NCBI GenBank assembly: GCA_001600875.1
Contig: BCLD01000006.1
Coordinates: 456,300-520,299 of the forward strand
Direction of reading: 5' to 3'
DNA from: Solicoccozyma terricola
Taxonomy: Eukaryota; Basidiomycota; Tremellomycetes; Filobasidiales; Piskurozymaceae
DNA length: 64,000 bases
Both the position numbers and the translations under genes were made by a program. Within the stretch, counting starts at the first letter, position 1, and each line of letters starts with the position of its first letter. Positions 11,730 to 22,153 of this stretch are shown here, one piece after another. The notes below the pieces were generated by a model. That model was not told the DNA's origin. It searched no databases and saw only the letters and a list, made by a program, of their open reading frames with translations.

Positions 11730-13166
11730 ATGACCCCTTCCGACCAACACCTCACCTCCGCTCCCGCTTCTGCATCCCGCAAACTGCAGGCTCGTCGTCT
11801 CTCGGCCTCATCCAAGGGCAAGCAGCGGGACCTATCTCCTTCCAGGGATGGCGATCACGGTATTGGGAGCAGTCACATACAGAGTCACCCTCCACCGTCA
11901 CCTCCTCCTGACGAAGAACAAGGACGAAGTGTCACCATTCGGTTTACTGGTGGAGCAGGCGTGGAAGACGATTTAGAAATATGGGTCGAATCTAGAGAAA
12001 GCGTTGGGAGGGTGAAAGATAAAGTGAGCCCATGTCGTCATATACATCATAACTTGGCCTTTCCTCAACTCACCTCTCTCTCTCTCTCTCCCACAACAGA
12101 TCCGCTCCCTTCGGCCCTCGATCGCTCCATCCACACTTCGCCTGATCCATTCTGGTCGTCTCCTAACCGACGGAATCCTCCTCCTCCCATGGCTTCGGTC
12201 TCTCGAATCAAGACACCGCAGACAAGCGAAGGGCGTCAGTGGAGATGTAGGTGATGTGTTAAGAGACGTAGGGTTGGCGGAGGAGAGAGAAGATGACGAG
12301 GAAGGAGAGGAAGAGAGGGTATGGCTGCATTGTGTTGTCGGGGAGAAGCTGGAATTGGAAGAAGGGGAGGGGGATGTGGAAACTAATGTCGTCGAAGTGA
12401 GTTCGATGCTGGCCCTCTCGCGATTCCCCCCTTCGCTATTCATTGAATCATCTCTGGACTCCCTGAAAAGTCATCGCTCCCACGTCGACGCGGCTTCGAT
12501 GCCCTCCTAGACGCCGGTCTGTCTCCTCTCGAAGTTGCTCAGATGCGTCGACAATTCTACGCTGGACGAGGTGAAGAGGTGCCGGAGGGTATAGACGGGG
12601 TGTTATCGGGATCACTGGAGGATGAACACGCTAGAGCGCTGGAGGAGCAATGGATTGAAGGCGATTTGACGGTGGAGACGGCGACGAGTGAGTGAGGTGT
12701 GGCGGGATGTATGGCGAGGTGTGGGGCGTGTTTTTGTTAAAAGTCAATTTCTCTCTTGAACCTTCCGTGTTTCCTCATCTCATTCCAACAGCATCCGGAG
12801 AAGGACTCTATACATCAACACTGCAAGGTCTAATCACCGGCTTTCTCTTCCCCCTCCTTCCATTCTCATTCTTCCGTGAACCTCCAGTTCCTGATTTTTT
12901 TCACCCACTCGTGGAAGAACCACCTTCAGCGACGGATGCTACGCGTGGGTTCACACTTAGAGGACGACAAGCTGGGGATTGGGTCGCTGGAGTGGCGTTT
13001 GGACCGAGGATGCAGGTGAGAATCTTGCTGGAGCCGGGGGTGAGAAAAATGTGAAATAGGAGAACTGATGGGGGATTTTTGTTTTTGGGTTGACGGGTGT
13101 TAGGGTGCCATTTTCCTGGGAACTGTTCTTAATATCGCCTTTGGAGCAATGAGGTTTCTGGGATAA
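11730..13166 (+). CDS. DSC3: Dsc E3 ubiquitin ligase subunit 3 (DUF2407, ubiquitin-like)
   Basis: Membrane subunit of the Golgi Dsc E3 ligase, which in fungi degrades membrane proteins and takes part in activation of SREBP-type sterol regulators. Five exons: 11730-12023, 12100-12396, 12471-12687, 12792-13015, 13104-13166; 364 residues in frame. After a Ser-rich leader there is a ubiquitin-like fold (RSVTIRFTGG, LRLIHSGRLLTDG). The conserved DUF2407 C-terminal part follows (GFDALLDAGLSPLEVAQMR, LEEQWIEG). Two hydrophobic segments lie near the C-terminus (LITGFLFPLLPF; IFLGTVLNIAFGAMRFLG), as expected for this family. ERG9 lies 30 kb away; I do not read that as linkage. Confidence 0.88.
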
Positions 13167-13662
13167 TACTTGAAATGAAAAACGGACACATCGTCATCTT
13201 CATCTCACGTCTTTCCGAAATGCTGAAAACAGGTGACACTTGGGTTTCGTGTAGACGCAATTGATGTATCTCCCATCTATCCTCCTTGTAAAAATCCTCT
13301 TACGCCTAGAAGCGACCCCCAAAATATCCCACGTTGTATGCATATAAGACCACCGAAATCGATTACACGATAATATCTGAGTGCGTTGTACTCGTACATA
13401 TATGAGAAATGAGAAAAGAGAGTGTACTTTCTCGCGTTTCAACGCCGAAGAACTGCTAACCGTAAATATATAAATATAGCAACGTACGTCGACACAAGAA
13501 GGATATAATAAGAAAAATGAACGAACGACAGTTCAGGGTCATTCGCCTAGAGCAAGCAAGCCATATGGAAAACACCCATCATGCGCTCTCTCTCAAAACA
13601 CCAATTGTCCATTACGTTCGCGTTGGGGGATCCTCCCCCCGCAGTCCCTTCCCCTCCCACAT
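13167..13662. other. Convergent 3' spacer
   Basis: About 500 bp, AT-richer than the flanks, between the convergent ends of DSC3 and the GPI-protein gene. No gene or repeat was seen. Confidence 0.5.
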
Positions 13663-15386
13663 CTATATCAACAACGCACCACCTCCAATGATTCCCCCAA
13701 GTACGACGATCCAATTCCAACCGAATCCGCCAACTGAAATCTCACGATGACCCGCGGATCCTGATGTTACTGCCTTTTGTGAAGCTGCTGCTGCTGTAAT
13801 AGCTGCGCCGTTAGATGCTGCGTAGGATCTGTTTGACGTGGGCAAGTTTGAGGGAGAGGGTAGTAAAGAAGCGATTAGATATGCGGGTGAAGAGTGGTTA
13901 AGAAGACCGGAAAAGGGGGTAAAAACTTGCGAGTAATCAAGAACTGTTCCGGCTGGTACTGCAGTGACCTCAGTGCCAGTGGCGAATGTCTGTGTGGGAG
14001 AAGGGGAGGTTGGCGGTTTGATAAAAAGAAAAAAAAAATCAGTCAAATCAGAGAAACAAATAATCGCATATGAACAACGCAACTGACCGGACTGAAATAT
14101 GTAGAGTAGACAACGCCATTTGACGTGAACCAGTAGCTGAAAGAAAAGAAAGAAAAAGTTTGGTCAAATAGGTCGATAATCAGTTCACACATCTGACATT
14201 TGGATTTCCATCACCTACAACGTTCTCAAGACTCACTATGATGTAGTACTCGGACAAAGATCTCCAGTGCAAGCCGAAGGAGTATCCGCTACTGGTCCTT
14301 GACTGAGAAAGATTCCAAAAGAGGGAGAAGACCGAAGTAACGACGACGAACAACATACACACACACACACAAATACCAAAAAAACGAAAGAAAAAAAAAA
14401 CATACGCCCATCAGCTCCCAATTTTCAAAAATAAAATCCAACCCGACCACCTTATTTCTACTTACTACTGTGTCGTCGTCTTTTTTGTCGTAGTTGGATT
14501 GGCCGGAACCTTGGTGACGGTCCCGGTAGCCAGTAGAGGATTGATTGATGATTTGGAAGTAGTAGCTAGTAAAGGATTAACCGGTGCTGTCGTTCCTGTA
14601 GCTCCTAGTGTTGATCTGGAGATTCAAGGAGTGTTGGGGTTTCCCCGCGTCAGTGGGTGGGACTCTATTACGTGTGATCAAGTGAGAGGACTGGGAAAGG
14701 TACATTGTGACAATTGCTGCTGTCTCGCCTAGAGCATTGACGGATTCCGAAATGACGATAGTGTTTCCGTCCTATTGGGGTTTGAAATGAGATCATGTCG
14801 CGGAATGGTGTTGGAGATGATGCGGAATGCAACGGGGGGGGGGGGGGAGAATGACGATGGAAGGAGGGAATAGGATCGAGAGAGATTGAAGGGCGTGGAT
14901 GGGTAGGATAGAGGGTAAGGGAAAGGAGCCAAAAAAAAAAATTACAGAAAAAGAAAAAGAAAGTTATATTGTCAGCACGCCGATTACATCGTATCGTCGT
15001 CGGTGGCTCCAGCTACATCGCCGAAGACAACCAGGAAGATGGTTTCCTAGAAATGTACTCACGGCCCACTGAAAATTATCCAACGACGCCAAGACGATTT
15101 GATCCATCGGCCAAAGACGGAGGGCGGAGGGGAGGAAGAAGCCAAGCCAAGCACGAAAAAGGGGGGGAAAGGGAAGAGTAAGGAATAATGCGCGGCGGTA
15201 GTCAGTGACCAGCCATATCCACCAACTGTCCTAATCATCCACTAGGAGATACCACCCGATGGAGGAGGAGCCCGGATATGATATGGACTGACTACTCACA
15301 GGCAAAGTGGTCGTGAATATGGTCGCTTGAGCGATTGCTGTGGGAATGGAGGCGATGAGGAGAGCGGCGGAGAGGGAGAGGCGCAT
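13663..15386 (-). CDS. Secreted, probably GPI-anchored cell-wall/surface protein, unknown function
   Basis: The start at 15386 sits in CACCATG and opens a signal peptide (MRLSLSAALLIASIPTAIAQ). A second in-frame Met lies 33 nt upstream. The supported exons are 15386-15300, 14771-14704, 14615-14466, 14302-14237, 14136-14088 and 13989-13663. They join in frame through GNTIVISESVNALGET, a Thr/Ser-rich stretch (STLGATGTTAPVNPLLATT), PSACTGDLCPSTTSYYWF (two Cys) and SNGVVYSTYF. The end is Ser/Ala-rich and terminates in a hydrophobic tail without a basic end (GWNWIVVLGGIIGGGALLI), typical of a GPI signal. A further small exon near 15046-15017 is likely but uncertain. The intron before 14771 holds a C tract on the coding strand. 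I do not recognise a named family. Confidence 0.6.
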
Positions 15387-15756
15387 GGTGGGAGCGGGGG
15401 TGTGGAGTGTGGGATGCAAGGGGATGTGTGTGTCGGGTTGATGGTACGTGGGCCTGGATATGAGTGGTTGTAATTAATGTTGTAGATGATGTTGTAGATG
15501 ATGTTGGACGTTGAAGGAGGGATGGATGAATGAATTGCACCGTCGGTACCAGATGCTGTCCTCGAGTGACTGGCGGCATACAAAACAAATGCATTCCCGG
15601 CCGGGTGGACTGTCACGTGCCACGTCATTTCGCCACCGCACACCGCACACCGTTTCCCCCGGTTCCCTTATCAACTTTTAATAAAAGTTCGACCACAGAA
15701 CACCGTTCAACCAGCGCATCCCCCCCTCCGCCCGCCCTTCTTTCCTTCTTCACCGC
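15387..15756. other. Divergent promoter region, GPI protein/OLA1
   Basis: About 370 bp between head-to-head genes, with short pyrimidine-rich stretches ahead of the OLA1 start. An ATGTTGTAG unit is repeated at 15476-15504. No gene is present. Confidence 0.45.
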
Positions 15757-18700
15757 ATGAGCATCCTCTTCTCATCGTTCAGGTCCATCTCCAAACCATC
15801 TATCACTCTCATCGCCGCATTCTCAACCACTCCAGCTACTTTTCGCAGGATGCGTGAGTGGGCCATGGCCACGTTCTCGTCCCCGTCCTCCCCCTTTCTC
15901 TCCCGCTGACCCTCGCGATCATTCATACTCTAGCACCAAAGAAGAAGGTCGAGGAGAAGAAGGTGTTGTTGGGTAGGCCAGGTAACAACTTGAAGGTGGG
16001 TTCGATCTAGTCTTGTTATGAAGACCAACCAAGCAACAATGCCTAATATCGCGAATTCCACTCCTCTTTTTTTCTTTTTTCGTTTTCGTTTTCTTTTTTC
16101 CGTTTTCTCTTTTTTTTCCCGTTCCCCCCCCCCCCTCCTCCCCTTCCCTTCTATTTCACTTTTGAATAATTTCGTCTACTTCGGCCATCTTCATCAGATT
16201 GGTATCGTTGGGTACGCGTGACATCTCCAACCTGCCAACCCCCCCCGTTCTCAAACATTAACCCATTCACCCTCACAATAGTCTTCCAAACGTCGGCAAA
16301 TCATCCTTCTTCAACTTGCTCACAAAGGTGAATATCAAATGTCCGGTACATTCCTCACCATCCTGTCTCTGATTCACATCCCACTACCTCATACAGACTC
16401 AAAACGCAAACGCTGCCAACTTCCCATACGCTACAATGTGCGTGTTTTCTTCCACCTAATCCCTACCTCGACACCTTCACTGACAACCCCCCCCCCCCCC
16501 CCCCCCCCGCCCCCCCCCCCCCCCCCCCCCCGGCCCGGTTCCCCCTCAATAGTGACCCCGAAGAAGCTCGTATCCCCGTCCCAGACGAGAGGTTCGAATG
16601 GCTTTGTCAGCTATACAAACCTAAATCCACAATCCCTGCTCATTTAACCATCAATGATATTGCTGGGATTGCAAAGGGAGCAAGCACGGGTGCCGGGTTA
16701 GGAAACGCGTTCTTGTCGCATATCAGAGCGGTGGATGGGATTTTCCAGATGGTCCGTGAGTGTCATGTTTGATGGATGGGGAGAGGGTTGAGAGGGGATG
16801 TTTTGTTGACGTATTTACTGTTCCTTTCCCCGTGTGTTCTCCCTCGTGTTTTTTTTTTTTTTTTTTTTTTCGCTTGGCTTTTTTTCTTCTTTTTTTCTTT
16901 TTTCTTTTTTCTTTTTTTCGTCTTCTCCCCGTCTTCTACCCCCCCTCTCATTTCTATCGTTTCGCTATTTCCTCCACTACCTCTTCTACCTCTACCTACG
17001 CCCGTCCCCCTCCCCACCAGGCGCATTCGATGACGCCGAGGTCATCCACACCGAAGGCGACGTTGACCCAGTCCGTGACATGACCATCATCCAAGAGGAA
17101 CTCCGTCTCAAGGACATCGAATGGGTTGAGAAGCAGCTCGAGGCGCTTAAAAAAGTAGCAAAAACTATGAACTCGACTACTTTGGCTGCAAAGGCTAAGA
17201 ATGAGGAGCTTGTGAGTTGGAGCGTGGGGGCCACTGCCCTTGTTTGAATCGAAACACGTTTCTGATATTTTTCCCTTTCTTTTCTTTCCCTTTTTCTTTC
17301 GGGGGGTTTCGCTCGCAGGCCACGGTTGAAAAGGTCCTACATGTTCTCACTGTAGACCAGAAGGACGTCCGTCACCACCCTTGGACTCCAAAAGAGGTAC
17401 GTCTTGAAACACATTCCCCCCCCTCCCCCCCTTCCCACGACACTACAAAGGCGAGGTCTCGCCCTCCCCGAAATAAATGATGAGAAAGAGCACAATACGC
17501 TCGATTTAACCCAGCTCGTTGAACCCTGGCGTTACGACGTCGGGGACATGAGATAAATGTAACCCTCTGAACGTTTCTGGAGGCGGCTTAGGCCATTGTT
17601 GTGTGTTGAATATATTTCAAGAGACCGATGCTGACATTGCGCGCTTTTACATTAGGTTGAAGTTGTCAACACGTAATTTTCGAACTAACAGATTGTCTGA
17701 CGGGGGAAAAGTCACTCGATCTGACGGATGTTATCCCTCCTCCTTCCCCTTCCACAGCCTCATGCTTTTAACAGCGAAACCATGCGTCTACCTCGTCAAC
17801 GTCTCGGAACGAGACTACGTGCGCAGGAAATCAAAGCATTTGCAATCGATTATGACATGGTTATCCGAGCATGCTACAGGCGATCAAGTGATTCCATTCA
17901 GTGTTAGTTTGGAAGAACGTCTCGCTGGTCTCTCGGAGGAGGATCAAAAAGCGGAACTTGAGAAAGCGGGCGCGGCGTCGGGAGCTTTGGGAAAGATTAC
18001 AAAGGCTGGGTGAGTTGGTCTCCTCTCGGTGTGTGAGATGGACCTGGTTGATTCTGATATTGGACTCTTTGGCGTCATTCTTTCTCTCTTTCTTTAGTTT
18101 CGCTGCCTTGCAGCTCGATTACTACTACACATGTGGTCCAGACGAGGTCAGGTGTTGGAATATCCGAAAAGGCACTGTGGCGGTTAGTCGGAACGGCGGT
18201 TTTCTTACTCAGGTTAATCCTTCACAGTATTGAACTTTTGCCTTTTTGTTCTTCTTTCTTCTACCTTTCCATCAGCCCAAAGCTGCTGGTGTGATTCAGT
18301 ACGTGCATCTGCCTCTGGTCGCTCTTAGAATGCGTTGCTGACGACGTCGTTCTCTGTTTTCCCTTTTCCCTTCAGCTCCGACTTTGAGGACAAGGTGAGA
18401 AATCGTCGGGTTTTTCTGAATTGCAGTGTTACATCATACTGACATTTTTTCTTTCCTTTATCACAGTTCGTATGCGGAGAAATGTTAGTAAACGTTTCTG
18501 GAATTCGTTGTTGGAAGTGATTCGCTTTGATGTCTGACCATTGAACATTGTTTCTTACCTTGCAATAGAATGAACTTTGAGGACCTGAAAGAAGCGGGCT
18601 CTGAAGCCGCTGTCAAGGCAGCTGGAAAATACCGTCAAGTCGGTCGTACCTACGGTAAGTACTCGACGGGCGTCGTCCCAAAGTCCTCACACTGCCCGCT

Positions 18701-18774
18701 GACCATTCGCGTTCAATTAATCCCTCTCAGAGATGCAGAACGGGGACATTGCGTATTGGAAGAGTGGTCGATAA
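15757..18774 (+). CDS. OLA1: Obg-like ATPase Ola1/YchF
   Basis: P-loop NTPase of the YchF subfamily, ATP-preferring, ribosome-associated, linked to stress responses. Sixteen exons: 15757-15853, 15934-15995, 16198-16211, 16282-16327, 16397-16437, 16553-16755, 17021-17211, 17319-17396, 17656-17672, 17758-18009, 18098-18182, 18276-18298, 18376-18394, 18467-18483, 18569-18654, 18731-18774. The total is 424 residues from 15757, or 393 from Met 15850, the usual family length. Visible features are the Walker A motif ([12 protein letters not shown]), switch and DIAG-type motif ([18 protein letters not shown]), the NxxE/TKPC region ([12 protein letters not shown]) and the TGS domain (HSDFEDKFVCGEI, ending [11 protein letters not shown]). 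The extra 31-residue N-terminus is Ser/Arg/Thr-rich and lacks acidic residues. Several introns contain long C or T tracts. Confidence 0.95.
16487..16531 (+). repeat. 45-nt C tract in OLA1 intron 5
   Basis: A run of C interrupted by a single G at 16509, placed on the coding strand about 20 nt upstream of the acceptor used by exon 6 (16553). The exact length may be unreliable, because homopolymers are error-prone in assembly. Confidence 0.85.
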
Positions 18775-19436
18775 GAAGTGCAACACGGTATCATGACGAG
18801 CCTACCCTGCTGTGATCCCGGTTGCATTGTCAGCTCGAGGACCCAGCCCAAGTTGTATTATAGCCTTGTTGCCTTTTTGTTGACCATGAGCTTTTGTTGA
18901 GTGCCCCTGCTGAAGCCCGGTGCATTGGCCGTCCCATTCCCCCCGGTGCATTACGTCATCAGCCCCTCGGCCCCCCCCCTCTTCCCCCGGGACTGTCACG
19001 TGGTCAACCGGTTTGTTTGGATTTATGTTGATTGTGTCTCACGGTGGGTCACTAGGTTGGTTGATATCTACCGTACGGCAAACATCACAACACCGTCTTT
19101 GCTTCCAACGAACACCCACCCCACCCACCTTCACAGCACCACTCTCACTCTCCCAGTCGGTCCTTCTCACAACCGACAGCGTCCCGTGGCCTACTGACAA
19201 CATCCAAGAAAAAACAACAACAACAAAAGGTGATCCATTCACGCTCGCCGCACCCGCCGCGTAGCTCTTCTGTCACCTTCTCAACCACCGTTGTCTCCCC
19301 TCCCCTTCTCTTGCTCTCTTGTCCCGCTCTTCTTTTCTTTTAGTATATAATATCGCAACGGGAATCAACATCTCAACCTCTCACTACCGAAGTGTGAGAG
19401 ACTCTGCAACCTTCTCTCTCCTGTCATCATCTCAAC
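18775..19436. other. Spacer: OLA1 3' end and cyclin promoter
   Basis: About 660 bp in a tandem arrangement. The part before the cyclin start is rich in C/T/A (long CT-rich leader from about 19260), as often seen in fungal promoters of well-expressed genes. No gene was seen. Confidence 0.5.
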
Positions 19437-21738
19437 ATGTCTCGAGTGGGTTGTTGCCGGTGTATTCACAACAAACGATTCCACTGAAACCCCTCCCCCC
19501 CCTCCTCTTCTTCTTTCTCCTATGATATAGGTCATCCCCACCCGCTCCCGCCCCATGACCCGCTCCAAACCCAACGATGAGAACGCACCGCAACAGGCGT
19601 CTTCGTCGGTTGCTCTGCGTGGTAAACCATCCGTAAGCAATATCGCAGATGCAGCCAAGAAGTCGAGTACGGCGTTACAAGCGGTGGTGAAGACGGGTGC
19701 GAAGAGGCCGGCTTTGGGTAACATCAGTAACAAAGTGAGTGGTTGATGTTGGTTGGATTAAATAACATCTTGAGTGCTAATATCCCCCCCCCNTCCCCCC
19801 CCCCCCCCCCCCTCTGATGTCCTATCATCCTACCCTACCACACTCTCTAGGACCCGCACGTCGACACCGATATCCCGATGAAAGCCTCCAAAATGGCAGG
19901 CACTACTCGCTCTCGGTCCGGCTCCCTTTCCGGTGAACAAGGTAAACCCACAAAGACCAGCAGGACCACCACCACTCGTGTCCCACTAGCCGCAACATCC
20001 TCCACCAACGGTGCCGTCCCCGTCGCCGCTCGCTCGAGACCTACCGCTCGACTCCCACGCACCAAACCCGCAGCTTCAACCGATGACGATCGTGATGCGG
20101 TAACCTCTGTGTCCACAGAAGACGTCCCCATGGACGACGTCGTTACACGCAAATCATCCGGCAGCGGTCTGACCCCATCTCTCGGCAACATGATCGTGAA
20201 AGCGCGAGAGCACGACCTCTCGGACGTTCCCGAGCACGTCACGCGAGTGTCTAAAGTCACCTCAGACATGATGGACGAGTTCGCCGAGGAGGAAGAGGTG
20301 GAAGAGGACGAGGAAGAGGCGGATGACGATGATTGGATGGCTTTGCCGTTGGAGTTGGAGGCGAAAGCAGAGGAGTTGTTGAAGTCGGTACGAGAATCGT
20401 TTGAAGACGATGTCGATGAGTTGGATACCACGATGGTGGCCGAGTATTCCGAGGATATCTTCGCGTACATGGGAAGATTGGAAGTGAGTTTCGACAACTG
20501 GCCGAACCAACCGTTCAGGCGGAGCCCGCCGGTGAACTGATCCACTGACCCCCGATTCTTCGCGCATTGTTTATAGGAACTAGCCATGCCGAACCCGCGT
20601 TACATGGAACATCAAGCTGAGATCGAGTGGTGAGTACGGAGAGCATGATATGTCGCTCTCGTACAGCACCTTGAACCACCCCTTCCTTTCCACCCCTCGA
20701 CAGGAACATGCGTGCGACCCTCGTAGACTGGCTCCTCCAAGTGCATCTTCGCTACCACATGCTCCCGGAAACACTCTGGATCGCAGTCAACATTGTCGAC
20801 CGGTTCTTGTCCACCCGTATCGTTTCATTGGTCAAGTTGCAGTTGGTCGGAGTTACCGCAATGTTTGTTGCTGCCAAGTATGAGGAGATTTTGGCACCGA
20901 GGTTAGTTGGAAAACAATTGACGTTCGAGTTGGGTCCTTGACGAATGCACAAACTGATGAGTCAATTGATATGGCTACAGTGTCGATGAGTTTGTTTACA
21001 TGACTGAGAGCGGCTACACCAAGGACGAGATCCTGAAGGGAGAGAGAATCATTTTGCAGGTGAGTAGGACGTTCGTCCCGGACCAAAGTCGCGAGAGCTA
21101 ACGTTTTGCGTGTTTCGACACCTCCCCCCCCTTTCCCCCCACCGCCAGACCCTCGACTTTGACATCTCCTCTTACTGCTCTCCTTACAGCTGGGTCCGCC
21201 GGATCTCCAAAGCGGATGACTACGACATTCAGACCCGGACTTTGTCCAAGTTCCTCATGGAAGTGACATTGCTCGATCATCGTTTCCTGCGTGCCAAGCC
21301 GAGTATGATCGCTGCGATTGGGATGTATGTCTCGAGAAGGATGCTGGATGGTGATTGGGTGAGTGGTAGTAGTGGTAATATGCGAGGGATCTATACCGCG
21401 GTTGATATGGTCAACTAATCCTCGGAACTTTTTTTATTACGCCATGGTTACAGAACGAAGCCTTCATGTTCTACTCTGGCGTCACTGAATCTCAAATCAT
21501 ACCTGGTGCCGAACTCCTCATCGAACTCCTCTCCCACCCCGATTTCGAAAAGCAGTATGTGTTCAAGAAGTACTCGAACAAGAAGTTCCTCCGCGCGTCG
21601 ACATTTGCTAGGGATTGGGCAAAGTCGCATGTGGACGAGGATGGTGAGTGGCTGCCAACCCCAGCACAGCAGCTGGATGGAATCGAGTAATTGACGCCCA
21701 CATGTTCATCCTTCCCTCCAGGCACCGCCACGCTCTAA
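19437..21738 (+). CDS. B-type (mitotic) cyclin
   Basis: Regulatory subunit for CDK1 in G2/M. Nine exons: 19437-19445 (only MSR), 19531-19734, 19851-20483, 20577-20629, 20704-20901, 20981-21059, 21149-21358, 21454-21643, 21722-21738; 530 residues. A canonical destruction box RPALGNISN lies near residue 65, marking APC/C-driven turnover. The middle is acidic. The cyclin box starts with MRATLVDWLLQVHLRYHM and contains LWIAVNIVDRFLS, VTAMFVAAKYEEI and the second fold (PSMIAAIGMYVSRRML). The next gene follows in tandem. A poly-C tract with one undetermined base lies in intron 2 (about 19784-19812). It resembles Cdc13/Clb1-2 types; assignment to one paralogue needs phylogeny. Confidence 0.94.
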
Positions 21739-22153
21739 GCAACGACACCCAAGTCTCGTACGACTGACCTATCACGAATGACCCTGATTTCTTTCTCTCA
21801 TTTTTCCATGCCATCGGCAACCCCTTTCCCCTCCGCTTCCCTTACCCTCCGCTTCCCTTACCCTCCCCTCCCATCTATCTGTCTATCGGACAATCCCCCT
21901 CCATGTGTGCATTCCTAGTTACTCCACTTTTAATCTGACCCTCACGACGAGGCTGGCCATGTTTTAGCATTCCTCTCCCCTCGATACCTTCCTTCTCGAT
22001 GGCATGACCCACTTTTTCTCTATTGCCCACTGTTGCCCTACCGTTTGCCCACCTCCCCGCCGCGGCCTAGACTGCCCGTCCGGCTTGGTGCAAGGTTGAT
22101 GGTTGTGTACGATTGGGCAACTCCCTTATGTCTTCCAACCCCTCACATTCATC
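21739..22153. other. Spacer: cyclin 3' end and TFC6 promoter
   Basis: About 415 bp, CT-rich, with a duplicated CTTCCCTTACCCTCC motif at 21836-21866. No gene was seen. Confidence 0.5.

Noticed and set aside
16760..17083. Phe-rich and Lys-rich open frames
   Set aside because: They translate a poly-T/poly-C intron of OLA1 on either strand.
19847..20587. Long open frame on the minus strand opposite the cyclin (about 246 codons)
   Set aside because: It is an antisense shadow of the cyclin exon, rich in Ser from GAG/GAC codons on the other strand, with no domain.
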